A stretch of DNA of 64,000 bases from Bradyrhizobium sp. YR681 (lineage in GTDB: Bacteria > Pseudomonadota > Alphaproteobacteria > Rhizobiales > Xanthobacteraceae): the NCBI RefSeq assembly GCF_000282615.1, contig NZ_AKIY01000218.1, positions 1-64,000 on the forward strand. The letters run 5' to 3'. Shown piece after piece: positions 8,026 to 16,088 of this stretch. Made by a program: the position numbers and the translations under genes. Below the pieces are notes generated by a model. That model worked only from the letters and a program-made list of their open reading frames with translations, ran no database searches and was not told where the DNA came from. Numbering within the stretch: position 1 is the stretch's first letter; the number at the start of each line of letters is the position of its first letter.

Positions 8026-9645
8026 ATGAGCGTGGCGACCCCCTGCAACGTGCTGATGCTCTATCCGCTCTTCACCGCGGAGTCGTTCTGGAGCTTTGGC
8101 GAATCCTGCAAGCTGATGGGTGTCCGGCGTCCGGCTGCGCCGTTGGGGCTGATCACCGTCGCCGCGATGCTGCCGAAGGACTGGACGATCCGGCTGATCG
8201 ACTGCAACACGCAGGCTTTCGGTGACGAGGATCTCGCCTGGGCCGACGTCGTCTTCACCGGCGGCATGCTGCCGCAGCAGGCGGACACGTTGCGCCTGAT
8301 CGAGCTGTGCCGCGCGGCGGGCAAGCCGGTGGTGGTCGGCGGTCCCGATCCCACCTCCAGCCCGCACATCTATGAGCGGGCCGATTTCCGGGTGCTCGGC
8401 GAAGCCGAAAGCGTCATCGATGAGTTCATCGCGGCCTGGGAGGGCGGCGCACGGTCCGGCGTCTTCACCGCGCCGAAGTTCCAGGCCGACGTCACCAGGA
8501 CGCCGGTGCCGCGTTTCGATCTCCTCAAGTTCGAGGACTATCTCTATCTCGGTGTGCAGTATTCGCGCGGCTGCCCGTTCACCTGCGAGTTCTGCGACAT
8601 CATCGAGCTTTACGGACGCGTGCCGCGGACCAAGACGAATGAGCAGATGCTGGTCGAGCTCGACAGGCTGTACCAGATGGGTTACCGCGGCCATCTCGAC
8701 TTCGTCGACGACAATTTCATCGGCAACAAGAAGTCGCTCAAGCTGTTCCTGCCGCAGCTCGCCGAATGGCAGCGCGCCCACGGCTATCCCTTCGAATTGT
8801 CCACCGAGGCCTCGGTCAATCTCGCCGACGATCCCGAGTTGCTCGACCTGATGGGCGCCGCAAATTTCTTCGGCATCTTCGTCGGCATCGAGAGCCCGGA
8901 TCCCGCGACGCTGGTCGCGATGCGGAAGAAGCAGAACACGCGGCGCAACATCGCCGAGAGCATCCACAAGATCTATGCCGCCGGCATGCTCGTCACCGCC
9001 GGCTTCATCGTCGGCTTCGACAACGAGAAGGTCTCGATGGCGGAGGCGATGATCGACTTCATCGAGGAGGCCGCGATCCCCGTCGCCATGGTCGGCCTGC
9101 TCTATGCGTTGCCGAACACGCAGCTGACGCGGCGCCTCGCCAAGGAAGGCCGGCTGCATGCGGACCACGATCTGGCGTCGACCACGGGCGGCGATCAGTG
9201 CACAGGCGGTATCAATTTCGATCCGGTGCGGCCGCTGCGCGATATTCTGACGGACTACAAGACGGTGCTCGAGCGCGTCTACAGCCCGGCGGCCTATGCG
9301 GGCCGTGTCGACAAGTTGATGACGCTGCTGGATCGATCGAAGCAGCGCCACGAGCTCGCCGAAGGCGACATCCGCGCCAAGGTCGGCGCGATGGAGACGG
9401 TGCACCGCGTGGTCACCGCCATTCCCGAGGCGCGCGGGCCGCTCTGGCAGACCTTCATGAACTGCGCCAAGCGCGACACCTCATCGGCGCGGATCGCGGT
9501 GCAGATGATCGCGGCCTATGCGCATCTCGGCCCGTTCTCGCGCAAGGTCATCGACGCCATCGACGTCCGGCTCGCGGCGCTCGATGACGAGATCGTCATC
9601 CCGCCGGCGACGATCGACAGGACAGCAGCGCGTCACCTGGCCTGA
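8026..9645 (+). CDS. B12-binding radical SAM protein with DUF4070-like tail (HpnP-related)
   Basis: This 539-residue protein has a cobalamin-binding domain (about 1-150, with PLGLITVAAMLP), a canonical radical SAM motif Cys183-x3-Cys187-x2-Cys190 (CPFTCEFC) followed by DIIELYGR, and a C-terminal DUF4070-like region (FDPVRPLRDIL onward). From memory the layout closely follows HpnP, the hopanoid C-2 methylase, and relatives. No hopanoid gene is nearby, and it sits at the end of the radical SAM row, so a methylase acting on the peptide or on an associated lipid is possible. The ATG at 8026 has AAAAGGAG at 8014-8021. A 180-bp gap before it may hold its own promoter. It ends 4 bp from the convergent exporter gene. 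Confidence 0.8.
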   Translation: MSVATPCNVLMLYPLFTAESFWSFGESCKLMGVRRPAAPLGLITVAAMLPKDWTIRLIDCNTQAFGDEDLAWADVVFTGGMLPQQADTLRLIELCRAAGKPVVVGGPDPTSSPHIYERADFRVLGEAESVIDEFIAAWEGGARSGVFTAPKFQADVTRTPVPRFDLLKFEDYLYLGVQYSRGCPFTCEFCDIIELYGRVPRTKTNEQMLVELDRLYQMGYRGHLDFVDDNFIGNKKSLKLFLPQLAEWQRAHGYPFELSTEASVNLADDPELLDLMGAANFFGIFVGIESPDPATLVAMRKKQNTRRNIAESIHKIYAAGMLVTAGFIVGFDNEKVSMAEAMIDFIEEAAIPVAMVGLLYALPNTQLTRRLAKEGRLHADHDLASTTGGDQCTGGINFDPVRPLRDILTDYKTVLERVYSPAAYAGRVDKLMTLLDRSKQRHELAEGDIRAKVGAMETVHRVVTAIPEARGPLWQTFMNCAKRDTSSARIAVQMIAAYAHLGPFSRKVIDAIDVRLAALDDEIVIPPATIDRTAARHLA

Positions 9646-9649
9646 GAGC

Positions 9650-11071
9650 TTACTTCACCGCCAGCCGCAAGAAGCTCATCACGCTGCCGAGCGCGGCAAA
9701 GCCTGCGCCGAGCGCCAGCGCAACGGTCGCCCCCTCATGACCGGCCAGCGCAAAGCAGGCCGCCGCGAGTGCTGCGCCGGTCGTCTGTCCCGTTAGCCGC
9801 GCGGTCGCGACGATGCCGGAGGCGCTGCCGCTGCGGTGGGGCGGTGCGCTGGACATCACCGCTTTCATGTTCGGCGCCTGGAAGAAGCCGAACCCCATGC
9901 CGCAGATCACCATCCGCCAGATGATGTCGGGAATGGCCGGATTGGCCGGCAGCATCGCCAGCAGCGCCATGCCGAGGCCGAGCAGCACCAGCCCGATGCC
10001 GCCGAGCAGGCCCACGGCATAGCGGTCGGACAGGCGTCCCGCGATCGGCGCCATGATGCCGACCACCAGCGGCCACGGCGTCATGAAGAAGCCGGTCTCG
10101 ACCTGCGAGCGTCCCAGCACGTCCTCGAAATAGAACGGCAGCGAGACGAAGGCGAGGCCCTGCACGGCGAACGAGCAGAGCGCCGTCACTGCCGACAGCG
10201 CGAACATCGGCCGGGCGAACAGGTCGATCGGCAGCATCGGCGCGGGATGTTCGGCATGGCGACGCGTCAGGATGAAACCGAACGCGATGGCCGAGACCAG
10301 CTCGATGCCGACGACAATTGGCGACAGATTGTGCGCGGCGCTGCCGATGCCGGTGATGAACAGGCCGAGGCAGGCCGACGCCAGGGCCGCGCCGAGAAAG
10401 TCGAAGCCGTGATCGGCGCGCGGCGTCTTCGGCAGCATCGCAAAGCCGATGCCGATCGCGATGAGGCCGAACGGGATGTTGACGGCGAACAGCCACGGCC
10501 ACGGGCCGAGCGCGAGGATGGCGGAAGCGATCGACGGCCCGAAGGTGAAGGCGGTCGCGACCACAAGCGCGTTGTGACCAAAACCGCGGCCGAGCATCCG
10601 TCCGGGATAGACGAAGCGCACCAGCGCCGTGTTGACGCTCATGATGCCGCTGGCGCCGAGGCCTTGTAGGGTGCGCGCGACCAGCAGACTGTCCAGCGAC
10701 CACGCCACCGCGCAGAACAGCGAGGCGATGGTGAACAGGATCAGGCCGCCGAGATAGATCCGCTGGTGCCCGACGATCTCGCCGAGCGCGCCGAGCGGCA
10801 GCAGCGTCGCCACCAGCGCGATCTGGTAGACATTGACCACCCAGACCGACTGCTCCGGCGTGACATGCAGGTCGGCGGCAATCGCGGGCAGCGCGATGTT
10901 GGCGATCGCGGTGTCGAGCGAAGCCATCGCCAGTGCGGTGAAGATCGCGGCGATGGCCCAGCGCCGCTGCGTGGCCGGAAGTCCGTCGGCAACGGGATGG
11001 TCGGGCTCGCGCGCGGCGGCAGGTAACGTGATTGTCATTGCGTCAGCGCGTTGCTCCGGCGGCGTGGCCAT
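9650..11071 (-). CDS. MFS drug-resistance-type transporter, DHA2 (EmrB/QacA) family
   Basis: This roughly 473-residue inner-membrane carrier has about 14 hydrophobic segments. The first-loop motif LGALGEIVGHQRIYLGG matches the MFS motif A region, and the N-terminus reads ALAMASLDTAIANIALPAIA, typical of the 14-helix proton-driven exporters. It could export the product of the neighbouring radical SAM locus, but it is on the opposite strand and would be regulated separately; drug export is equally likely. The start is uncertain: ATG at 11071 (MATPPEQ) or 11038 (MTITLPA), neither with a strong ribosome site. It is convergent with the HpnP-related gene and divergent from the dehydrogenase at 11210. 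Confidence 0.88.
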   Translation of the reverse strand: MATPPEQRADAMTITLPAAAREPDHPVADGLPATQRRWAIAAIFTALAMASLDTAIANIALPAIAADLHVTPEQSVWVVNVYQIALVATLLPLGALGEIVGHQRIYLGGLILFTIASLFCAVAWSLDSLLVARTLQGLGASGIMSVNTALVRFVYPGRMLGRGFGHNALVVATAFTFGPSIASAILALGPWPWLFAVNIPFGLIAIGIGFAMLPKTPRADHGFDFLGAALASACLGLFITGIGSAAHNLSPIVVGIELVSAIAFGFILTRRHAEHPAPMLPIDLFARPMFALSAVTALCSFAVQGLAFVSLPFYFEDVLGRSQVETGFFMTPWPLVVGIMAPIAGRLSDRYAVGLLGGIGLVLLGLGMALLAMLPANPAIPDIIWRMVICGMGFGFFQAPNMKAVMSSAPPHRSGSASGIVATARLTGQTTGAALAAACFALAGHEGATVALALGAGFAALGSVMSFLRLAVK

Positions 11072-11209
11072 AGGGGACTTTCGGCATGTACTACGGCCAA
11101 GCCTGCTTCCACAGGCATATGCTTGCATGCTGTGTATGCGCGAAGGTCAGGCGAAGCGGCCGGCGGCTGGCGTATGATCGCGCCGCTGCTGCAATCGTGG
11201 GGGATCACC

Positions 11210-12271
11210 ATGCAACTCGTCGTTCTGCCCGGTGACGGTATCGGACCGGAGATCACGACCGCGACATCGGGCGTGCTGCGCGCGGCCTCCGAGCGCTTCC
11301 AGCTCAATCTGCGCCTGGAGGAGCACGCGGTCGGGCATGCCAGCCTGAAGCTATCAGGCACCACCGTGCGCTCCGAACTGCTCGACATCGTCCGCGCCGC
11401 CGACGGCCTGATCCTGGGCCCGACCGCGACCTTCGACTTCAAGGACGAGGCGCATGGCGAGATCAACCCGTCCAGGCACTTCCGCAAGAGCCTCGACCTC
11501 TATGCCAATGTCCGGCCTGCGCGCACCTATGCCGGGCGGCCCGGCCGGCTCGGCGATTTCGACCTCGTCGTGGTGCGCGAGAACACCGAGGGGTTTTACG
11601 CCGACCGCAACATGGAGCAGGGCAATGGCGAGATGCTGGTCACGTCAGATGTCGTGATCTCGCTGCGACGGATCACGCGGGCGTGCTGCGAGCGCATCGC
11701 GCACGCCGCCTGTCGTCTGGCGATGAAGCGGCGCAAGCACCTCACCATCGTGCACAAGGCCAACGTGCTTAGGATCGGCGACGGCATGTTCCTCGACATC
11801 TGCCGCGCGGCGGCGAAGGGCTATCCCGGTCTCGCGGTCGACGACATCCTGGTCGACGCCATGATGGCGCATGTGGTGCGCAGCCCCGACCGCTTCGACG
11901 TCATCGTCGCCACCAACATGTTCGGCGACATCCTGTCCGATCTCACCGCAGAGCTCTCCGGCAGCCTCGGCCTCGGCGGCTCGCTCAATGTCGGCGACCG
12001 CTACGCCATGGCGCAGGCCGCACATGGCTCGGCGCCTGATATCGCGGGGCAGGACGTCGCCAATCCGGTCTCGCTGATCCTGTCCACCGCCCTGCTGCTG
12101 GCCTGGCATGGCGAGAAGAATGGCGCGGTGCGTTACGAGGAAGCCGCACGTGCGATCGAAGCGGCAGTGGCGAAGGCGATCGGGGAGGGCAGGGCGACGC
12201 GCGATGTCGGCGGCAGGCTCGGTACCATCGCGGCGGGGGCCGCGATCGCGGAGATCTTGCAGGCGGAGTGA
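11210..12271 (+). CDS. Isocitrate/isopropylmalate dehydrogenase family protein
   Basis: This 353-residue beta-decarboxylating dehydrogenase starts with LPGDGIGPEI and has VVRENTEGFYADR, the catalytic HKANV, the metal-binding NMFGDILSDL and the nucleotide-loop HGSAPDIAGQ. Family members oxidise 2-hydroxy-acids such as isocitrate, 3-isopropylmalate, homoisocitrate or tartrate with NAD(P). HGSAPDI is more usual for NAD-isocitrate-type enzymes. The ATG at 11210 has GTGGGGGA upstream; the longer frame from 11051 has no supporting site. It stands alone, divergent from the exporter. The substrate cannot be assigned. A second, different family member lies at 61179. Confidence 0.88.
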   Translation: MQLVVLPGDGIGPEITTATSGVLRAASERFQLNLRLEEHAVGHASLKLSGTTVRSELLDIVRAADGLILGPTATFDFKDEAHGEINPSRHFRKSLDLYANVRPARTYAGRPGRLGDFDLVVVRENTEGFYADRNMEQGNGEMLVTSDVVISLRRITRACCERIAHAACRLAMKRRKHLTIVHKANVLRIGDGMFLDICRAAAKGYPGLAVDDILVDAMMAHVVRSPDRFDVIVATNMFGDILSDLTAELSGSLGLGGSLNVGDRYAMAQAAHGSAPDIAGQDVANPVSLILSTALLLAWHGEKNGAVRYEEAARAIEAAVAKAIGEGRATRDVGGRLGTIAAGAAIAEILQAE

Positions 12272-12515
12272 GCGGCCTCCCGCAAATTTTTTTGGGGGCC
12301 CGGACCCAAAACGTCGAAAACAACCCCATGCACAGTAGAAGGCCTCTTGATCGATAAGGGGTTTTCGGACCGCGTCGCGGCGGCATTCGCAGACGCCGCA
12401 AAGTTGACCCGTCGGGCAAAACACTGGCATGATGTCATCGTGGCCGCGACCGGGAGCAAGCCCCAGACGCAGGCTGTAAGCCCGCCCCATTTTTCAGGAT
12501 GATCTTCCAGGCCTG
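12272..12515. other. Intergenic stretch without a recognised gene
   Basis: No coding sequence with a ribosome site is visible here. It contains a T-run followed by GGGGGCCCGG and the segments AACAACCCCATGCACAGTAG and GTTGACCCGTCGGGCAAA. I recall similar segments from other Bradyrhizobium-type intergenic regions, suggesting a dispersed repeat; this is memory, not a comparison made here. Confidence 0.35.
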
Positions 12516-12790
12516 TAGCCGGGGCACGAGACGTATCGCATTCTCATGGCCGATCGTTTCGAGATCTCCGGTCGGGAGGCCGAGCTTCTGCAACGGCGCG
12601 AACTGGCCAAGGCCGAAATACGGATAGTCCATGCCATGGTGTCGTTGTGCAGCCGGGCCAGCTCGCTTTCGTCTCGCGATCGCCAGCAATTTTATCTGAA
12701 CGCGACGCGAGCTTTGCTCGGCGCGCGCAATATTCGCGACGAACGCCTTCAGGGGTCCCCCGGCCAACTCGGCCAGAGGACCTAAGGTGC
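12516..12790 (-). pseudogene. Remnant of an amidohydrolase gene (C-terminal part)
   Basis: On the minus strand, 12516-12632 encodes DYPYFGLGQFAPLQKLGLP followed by IGHENAIRLVPRL. This is the characteristic C-terminus of amidohydrolase-2 family decarboxylases (usually GTDYPY ... GNARRLLPRL). Upstream, in another frame, GTPEGVRREY resembles the preceding part of the same family. No open frame joins them and the catalytic N-terminal domain is missing, so this is a decayed fragment. Confidence 0.6.
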
Positions 12791-13462
12791 GGGGACGAGA
12801 TTGTCGACGATTCCGGAGCCCTCATCGACGAGCTGTTGCGCGCTCATCCAGATGTCGCGGCCCGGGATTTTCTTTCGCATGCTGGCAAGCCAGACCCCGT
12901 TGACGCCGCGGATGCCGATGTCGTTGCGAAACAGGTCGTCGGTCGCGCGCGCTTCGACGGTCTTCAGGGTCTGCGAGACGAGAACTTTTTCCGCTTCGCC
13001 GAGCTCCGGCCTCTTCATGTTGTCCCTGGCGCTGCTGGTCAGGCTCGCCTCATGAAACATGAAATAGGCGTCGGGATCGGCCATGCGCCGGGAGCCAGCC
13101 AGAAAGATCGGAACGCACATGGAGGCGCAGACGCCGGCCTTCTGGACGAACGTGTCGATCGCCCGGCTGCGCGCGCGAATCACGGCGACCACCTTGCGCC
13201 CATGCTCGATCGAGCCGCCGGGCGAGTTGAGGATTAGCACGAGGGATCGCGGATCGGATTTGAAGCGATCGAGGGCCGCGGCGACACGCTCGCTCATCGG
13301 CTCCTGAACGGGTCCGCTCCAGCCGAGCAGGATGCGGCCCGGCTGTTCGTTGATGGACAGCGTCTGTCGCGATGCCGCCTCCTTGGAGCCGGACGGCATC
13401 TGGCAAATGCCCCACAGGAGCAGGATGCCGCCGACCCCCAGGAGAGTTGCGAGTCGACTCAT
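12782..13462 (-). CDS. ClpP/crotonase-fold periplasmic protease-like protein
   Basis: This 226-residue protein has an N-terminal hydrophobic segment (LLGVGGILLLWGI) and a ClpP-like core. LILNSPGGS (77-84) forms the oxyanion strand, Ser114 in VCASMCV is the likely nucleophile and His137 in FMFHEAS the likely base. It matches predicted periplasmic or membrane-anchored ClpP-like proteins (COG3904 type); function is unproven. The ATG at 13462 overlaps the stop of the upstream membrane-protein frame by 4 bp (ATGA), so it is translationally coupled to it. That makes the frameshift in the upstream gene relevant to its expression. Confidence 0.7.
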   Translation of the reverse strand: MSRLATLLGVGGILLLWGICQMPSGSKEAASRQTLSINEQPGRILLGWSGPVQEPMSERVAAALDRFKSDPRSLVLILNSPGGSIEHGRKVVAVIRARSRAIDTFVQKAGVCASMCVPIFLAGSRRMADPDAYFMFHEASLTSSARDNMKRPELGEAEKVLVSQTLKTVEARATDDLFRNDIGIRGVNGVWLASMRKKIPGRDIWMSAQQLVDEGSGIVDNLVPAP

Positions 13463-14006
13463 GAATTGAGCGATCGCCAGAACAGGAGCAGCGAGCCGAA
13501 GGTAAACAGGGCCATCAGTCCCGCCACGGAGACAAACGATATCGTGCGATTCCAGAGCTTCGCTTCGGCGGCGTAGAGAATCGAGACCGCGGTGCGATCG
13601 GTGGTCGAACGCGCCGGCACCAGGACTTCCCCGCCACCGCCGCTGAACAGCATCATGAATTTGTGGGTGACGGGCGCCTGATCGGGCCGGGCAACCGATA
13701 TGATCTTGGAGCTGCAGAAAGTGATCACGAAGTTGGTTCGCTCGCACTTCCCTTCGGTGACGCGCAGGTCATAGGCGGGTTGCCAGGTGCCGGAAAGGCG
13801 ATGGTCGCGCAGAATGTCCGGGCCGTAGCGACGAGTCCATAGAGCATGGCACCGCAAGCCAGCAGCGCAATCAGCCAACGGATCGGGCTGCCTGTCGCCG
13901 CGGCGCTCCCGGTCCCGACTTGATTACCGACCGTTGCGGCGGCCATGTCGGCATTGAATGCCTGAGCCGCGGCGCCGTTTCCGGATTGACGCTTGCCGAA
14001 CGCCAT
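13459..14006 (-). pseudogene. Hypothetical two-TM protein gene split by a frameshift
   Basis: The start (ATG at 14004-14006, GGAG 8 bases upstream) opens a frame with an N-terminal transmembrane segment (IRWLIALLACGAMLYGLVATA) that stops at 13725. A second frame overlapping it gives a soluble domain (LSGTWQPAYDLRV, VITFCSSKIISVA, FMMLFSGGGGEVLV) and a second membrane helix, ending at 13459. Neither alone looks like a complete protein. Joined near 13810-13825 they give a sensible bitopic-loop protein of about 180 residues. The junction contains no obvious slippery heptamer. Mutation, sequencing error or programmed frameshifting are all possible; the first two are likelier. Confidence 0.55.
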
Positions 14007-14163
14007 GGGGATCGCTCCGAAACATCCAGACCAGCCGCTACCTAAGGGCGAAAATTAAAAGATTCATTTAAATCGGAGGCGTGAATTGTGTGGATCTGGG
14101 CTTTGCGGGCGTTGACCGGGTTCTGGCCCGTCGGATGGGCTCGACCCTGCGATCTCGCTGGAT

Positions 14164-14232
14164 GGGTCGAGCACTTGCGAAACCCATCGCGCGTCACGTT
14201 GGACTATCGATGGGTTTCGCTGCGCTCGACCC
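14164..14232. repeat. Imperfect inverted repeat, intergenic repeat element
   Basis: The arm GGGTCGAGCACTTGCGAAAC at 14164 is matched on the opposite strand by the arm GATGGGTTTCGCTGCGCTCG starting at 14209. A related single arm lies at 14755-14795. I see no gene in the rest of 14007-14361. Arms of this type recur in Bradyrhizobium intergenic DNA (recalled, not searched). Confidence 0.6.
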
Positions 14233-14361
14233 GTTCTGCGGAGTGCCGCGACGTTGACCTGTCCGACAGAACTGGCAAAGTGCCACCGTGGCGGAGATGG
14301 GGGCGAGGCCGCCGCGCACATGCATCTGCGATGACCCAGAGCCGTTCCAGTGAGCTGACCT

Positions 14362-14715
14362 ATGACGTCTGAGAGGGATGGCATCAACCTCGCCGCCAAG
14401 CCAAGCGGAACGGGCTGCGTGGAATGTTCGGCGGCGGGCGGGTGGTGGTTTCATCTTCGCAGATGTGTCGAGTGCGGTCACATCGGCTGCTGTGATGCTT
14501 CACCCAATCAGCACGCATCGCAGCACAATGCAGCGACAGGTCACCCTGTCATCACGAGCTTCGAGCCGGGCGAACGGTGGTTCTACGACTATCGCACCGG
14601 AGAGGCTTTCGCCGGCCCGAAGCTTCCAGGCCCGCTCGCGCATCCGCTGGATCAGCCGGTGCCGGGACCGGACGGAGCGGTCCCTCCGGACTGGCAAGCT
14701 CTGCTCCATGAATAG
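14362..14715 (+). CDS. UBP-type zinc-finger domain protein
   Basis: This 117-residue protein is almost entirely a ZnF-UBP domain: GCVEC (start of the site), W-FHLRRCVECGHIGCCD, then HASQHNAATGHPV with the zinc-binding histidines. A segment EPGERWFYDY follows. In eukaryotes the domain binds the ubiquitin C-terminus; bacterial single-domain versions are widespread and of unknown role. The cysteine and histidine ligands all appear present. No strong Shine-Dalgarno precedes the ATG (only GTGAG). It stands alone between intergenic repeats. Confidence 0.85.
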   Translation: MTSERDGINLAAKPSGTGCVECSAAGGWWFHLRRCVECGHIGCCDASPNQHASQHNAATGHPVITSFEPGERWFYDYRTGEAFAGPKLPGPLAHPLDQPVPGPDGAVPPDWQALLHE

Positions 14716-14754
14716 GCGGTAGACCACTTGTGAAACCGATCATGTTTCACCTCG

Positions 14755-14795
14755 GCTGCTGTCGATGGGATTCGCTGCGCTCTACCTATCCTACG
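14755..14795. repeat. Intergenic repeat arm related to that at 14209
   Basis: The stretch GATGGGATTCGCTGCGCTCT followed by ACCTATCCTACGG resembles the arm at 14209-14232. It sits between the convergent zinc-finger gene and DUF6984 gene. Confidence 0.5.
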
Positions 14796-15129
14796 GGCTG
14801 TGGCGACCAGCGTTAGGGGATCGGAGTTCACCGAGGGCTGCGATCCTTTGTAGTGGCGAAAAGTCGACTTTCCAAAGATCGAGCTCAAACAGCTCTCCGT
14901 GCTGATCGGCGTTCAGCGCGACCGAAACTGGCACTCCATCGGCATCGTCAAATTCAGCTTCGCCAATACATCTGCCGAAACGCCGGTCGGCCCTACCGAC
15001 AAAGCGAAGGCTCCCCATCCCGCCATCGTTCATTTCCTCCACGAGGTCAAAATGGCCTTGCGAAGGTGAATGCTGACCCAGGATAAAGGCAACCAAATCA
15101 CGCTCTTTGGCGGTAAGTGGGCGGGGCAT
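14791..15129 (-). CDS. DUF6984 family protein
   Basis: This small soluble protein of about 112 residues begins MPRPLTAKERDLVAFIL and contains VEEMNDGGMGSLRF, FGRCIGEAEFDDADGVPVS and the C-terminal LFELDLWKVDFSPL. From memory this pattern matches the uncharacterised DUF6984 family. The frame is open further up to a GTG at 15153, but the ATG at 15129 gives the usual N-terminus and has GGAACGAG close by. No function can be assigned. It ends in a repeat arm and follows a short tandem duplication. Confidence 0.75.
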   Translation of the reverse strand: MPRPLTAKERDLVAFILGQHSPSQGHFDLVEEMNDGGMGSLRFVGRADRRFGRCIGEAEFDDADGVPVSVALNADQHGELFELDLWKVDFSPLQRIAALGELRSPNAGRHSP

Positions 15130-15145
15130 CTCGTTCCACGCAATT

Positions 15146-15179
15146 AAGTGCACAGGCTATCAAAGTGCACAGGCTATCA
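15146..15179. repeat. Exact tandem duplication, 2 x 17 bp
   Basis: AAGTGCACAGGCTATCA occurs twice back to back, between the DUF6984 gene and the end of the SDR gene. It looks like a simple slippage duplication. Confidence 0.9.
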
Positions 15180-15200
15180 AGCTGGGCTCGCGATGCCGCC

Positions 15201-15944
15201 CTAGAACTGATACCTCCGCAGCCCCCCGTCCACCGGGATCACCGTCCCCGTGATGTACCGCGCCACCGGTGAGGCCAGGAACACCGCGAGTGCTGCAAGG
15301 TCTTCCGGCTCGCCCCAATAGCCGACCGGGATTTCCTCCTCCGCAAACCGCTCGCGATAATCGGGCGGATAGTTGCGGCGGATCTGCTCGCTCATGATGC
15401 GGCCGGGCGGGATGCAATTGATGGTGATGCCGTGCTCGCCGATCTCGCGCGACAGGCCCTTGGCCCAGGCGTGCACGGCGGCTTTGGCGGCGAAGGCGGC
15501 GTTGAGGCCTTCCGGCTCGGACTTGCCGGTGATGTTGACGATGCGGCCCCATTTGCGTTCGATCATCTGCGGCAGCAGCGCGTGCGCGATGCGGCGGTAG
15601 CTGGTGAAATTCAGCGCGAAGGCTTCGTCCCATTTGCTGTCGGGTGCATCGACGGGAAGGGGACGGCTGCCGCCGGCATTGTTGATGAGGATGTCGACAT
15701 GGCCGAGCTCCTTCAATGCGAAAGCCGCGATCTTCTCCGCTGCGTCCTTGGCCATCACGTCCTGCTCGAGCGGCGTGATCAATCCGGAGCCGACTTCCTG
15801 CACCAGCTCGGCGAGCAGATCAGTCCGGCGCGCCACGCCGACGACGCGCACGCCTTCGGCCGCAAGGCCCTTGGCGATGGCGCGGCCGATGCCGATGCTG
15901 GCGCCCGTCACGACAGCGGTTTTCGATTTGAGCCCGAGGTCCAT
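15201..15944 (-). CDS. SDR family oxidoreductase lacking the catalytic tyrosine
   Basis: This 247-residue Rossmann protein has TGASIGIGRAIA (NAD(P) binding), NNAGG and a C-terminal TGTVIPVDGGLRRYQF. The usual YxxxK active site reads NAAFAAKAAVHAW: the lysine is there but the position four before it is alanine, with no tyrosine at that place. The loop IPPGRIMSEQI is characteristic of a subgroup in which the tyrosine is absent. It may use another acid or act as a non-classical reductase. The ATG at 15944 gives a normal SDR length. It is divergent from the Tam-like gene. Confidence 0.85.
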   Translation of the reverse strand: MDLGLKSKTAVVTGASIGIGRAIAKGLAAEGVRVVGVARRTDLLAELVQEVGSGLITPLEQDVMAKDAAEKIAAFALKELGHVDILINNAGGSRPLPVDAPDSKWDEAFALNFTSYRRIAHALLPQMIERKWGRIVNITGKSEPEGLNAAFAAKAAVHAWAKGLSREIGEHGITINCIPPGRIMSEQIRRNYPPDYRERFAEEEIPVGYWGEPEDLAALAVFLASPVARYITGTVIPVDGGLRRYQF

Positions 15945-16088
15945 GGTCACACGCTTTCTTGTTTCGGCTTTTGATGATTGGTGCTCGTTTCCTGCCCTGT
16001 CCCGCCCGGCTTGAATTGCCTGAGCGGGACGAGCAGTGGTAACCAAGAGCAAGGTTGAAGGAAATACGAAAAAGAAAAGGCTGAACCG

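Noticed and set aside
8026..9645. Naming the gene hpnP
   Set aside because: Only a family-level likeness to HpnP is visible, no hopanoid genes are close, and it sits in a radical SAM peptide locus.
9650..11071. Treating the DHA2 exporter as a certain part of the RiPP-like locus
   Set aside because: It is on the opposite strand and such exporters are common everywhere; association is possible but not shown.
12546..12785. A 79-codon plus-strand frame (MADRFEISGREAELL...)
   Set aside because: It is the complement of the amidohydrolase remnant, with no ribosome site and no recognised family.
14088..14372. A 94-codon plus-strand frame within the inverted repeat region
   Set aside because: It runs through the repeat arms, has no Shine-Dalgarno and has Arg/Trp-rich composition typical of non-coding GC-rich DNA.
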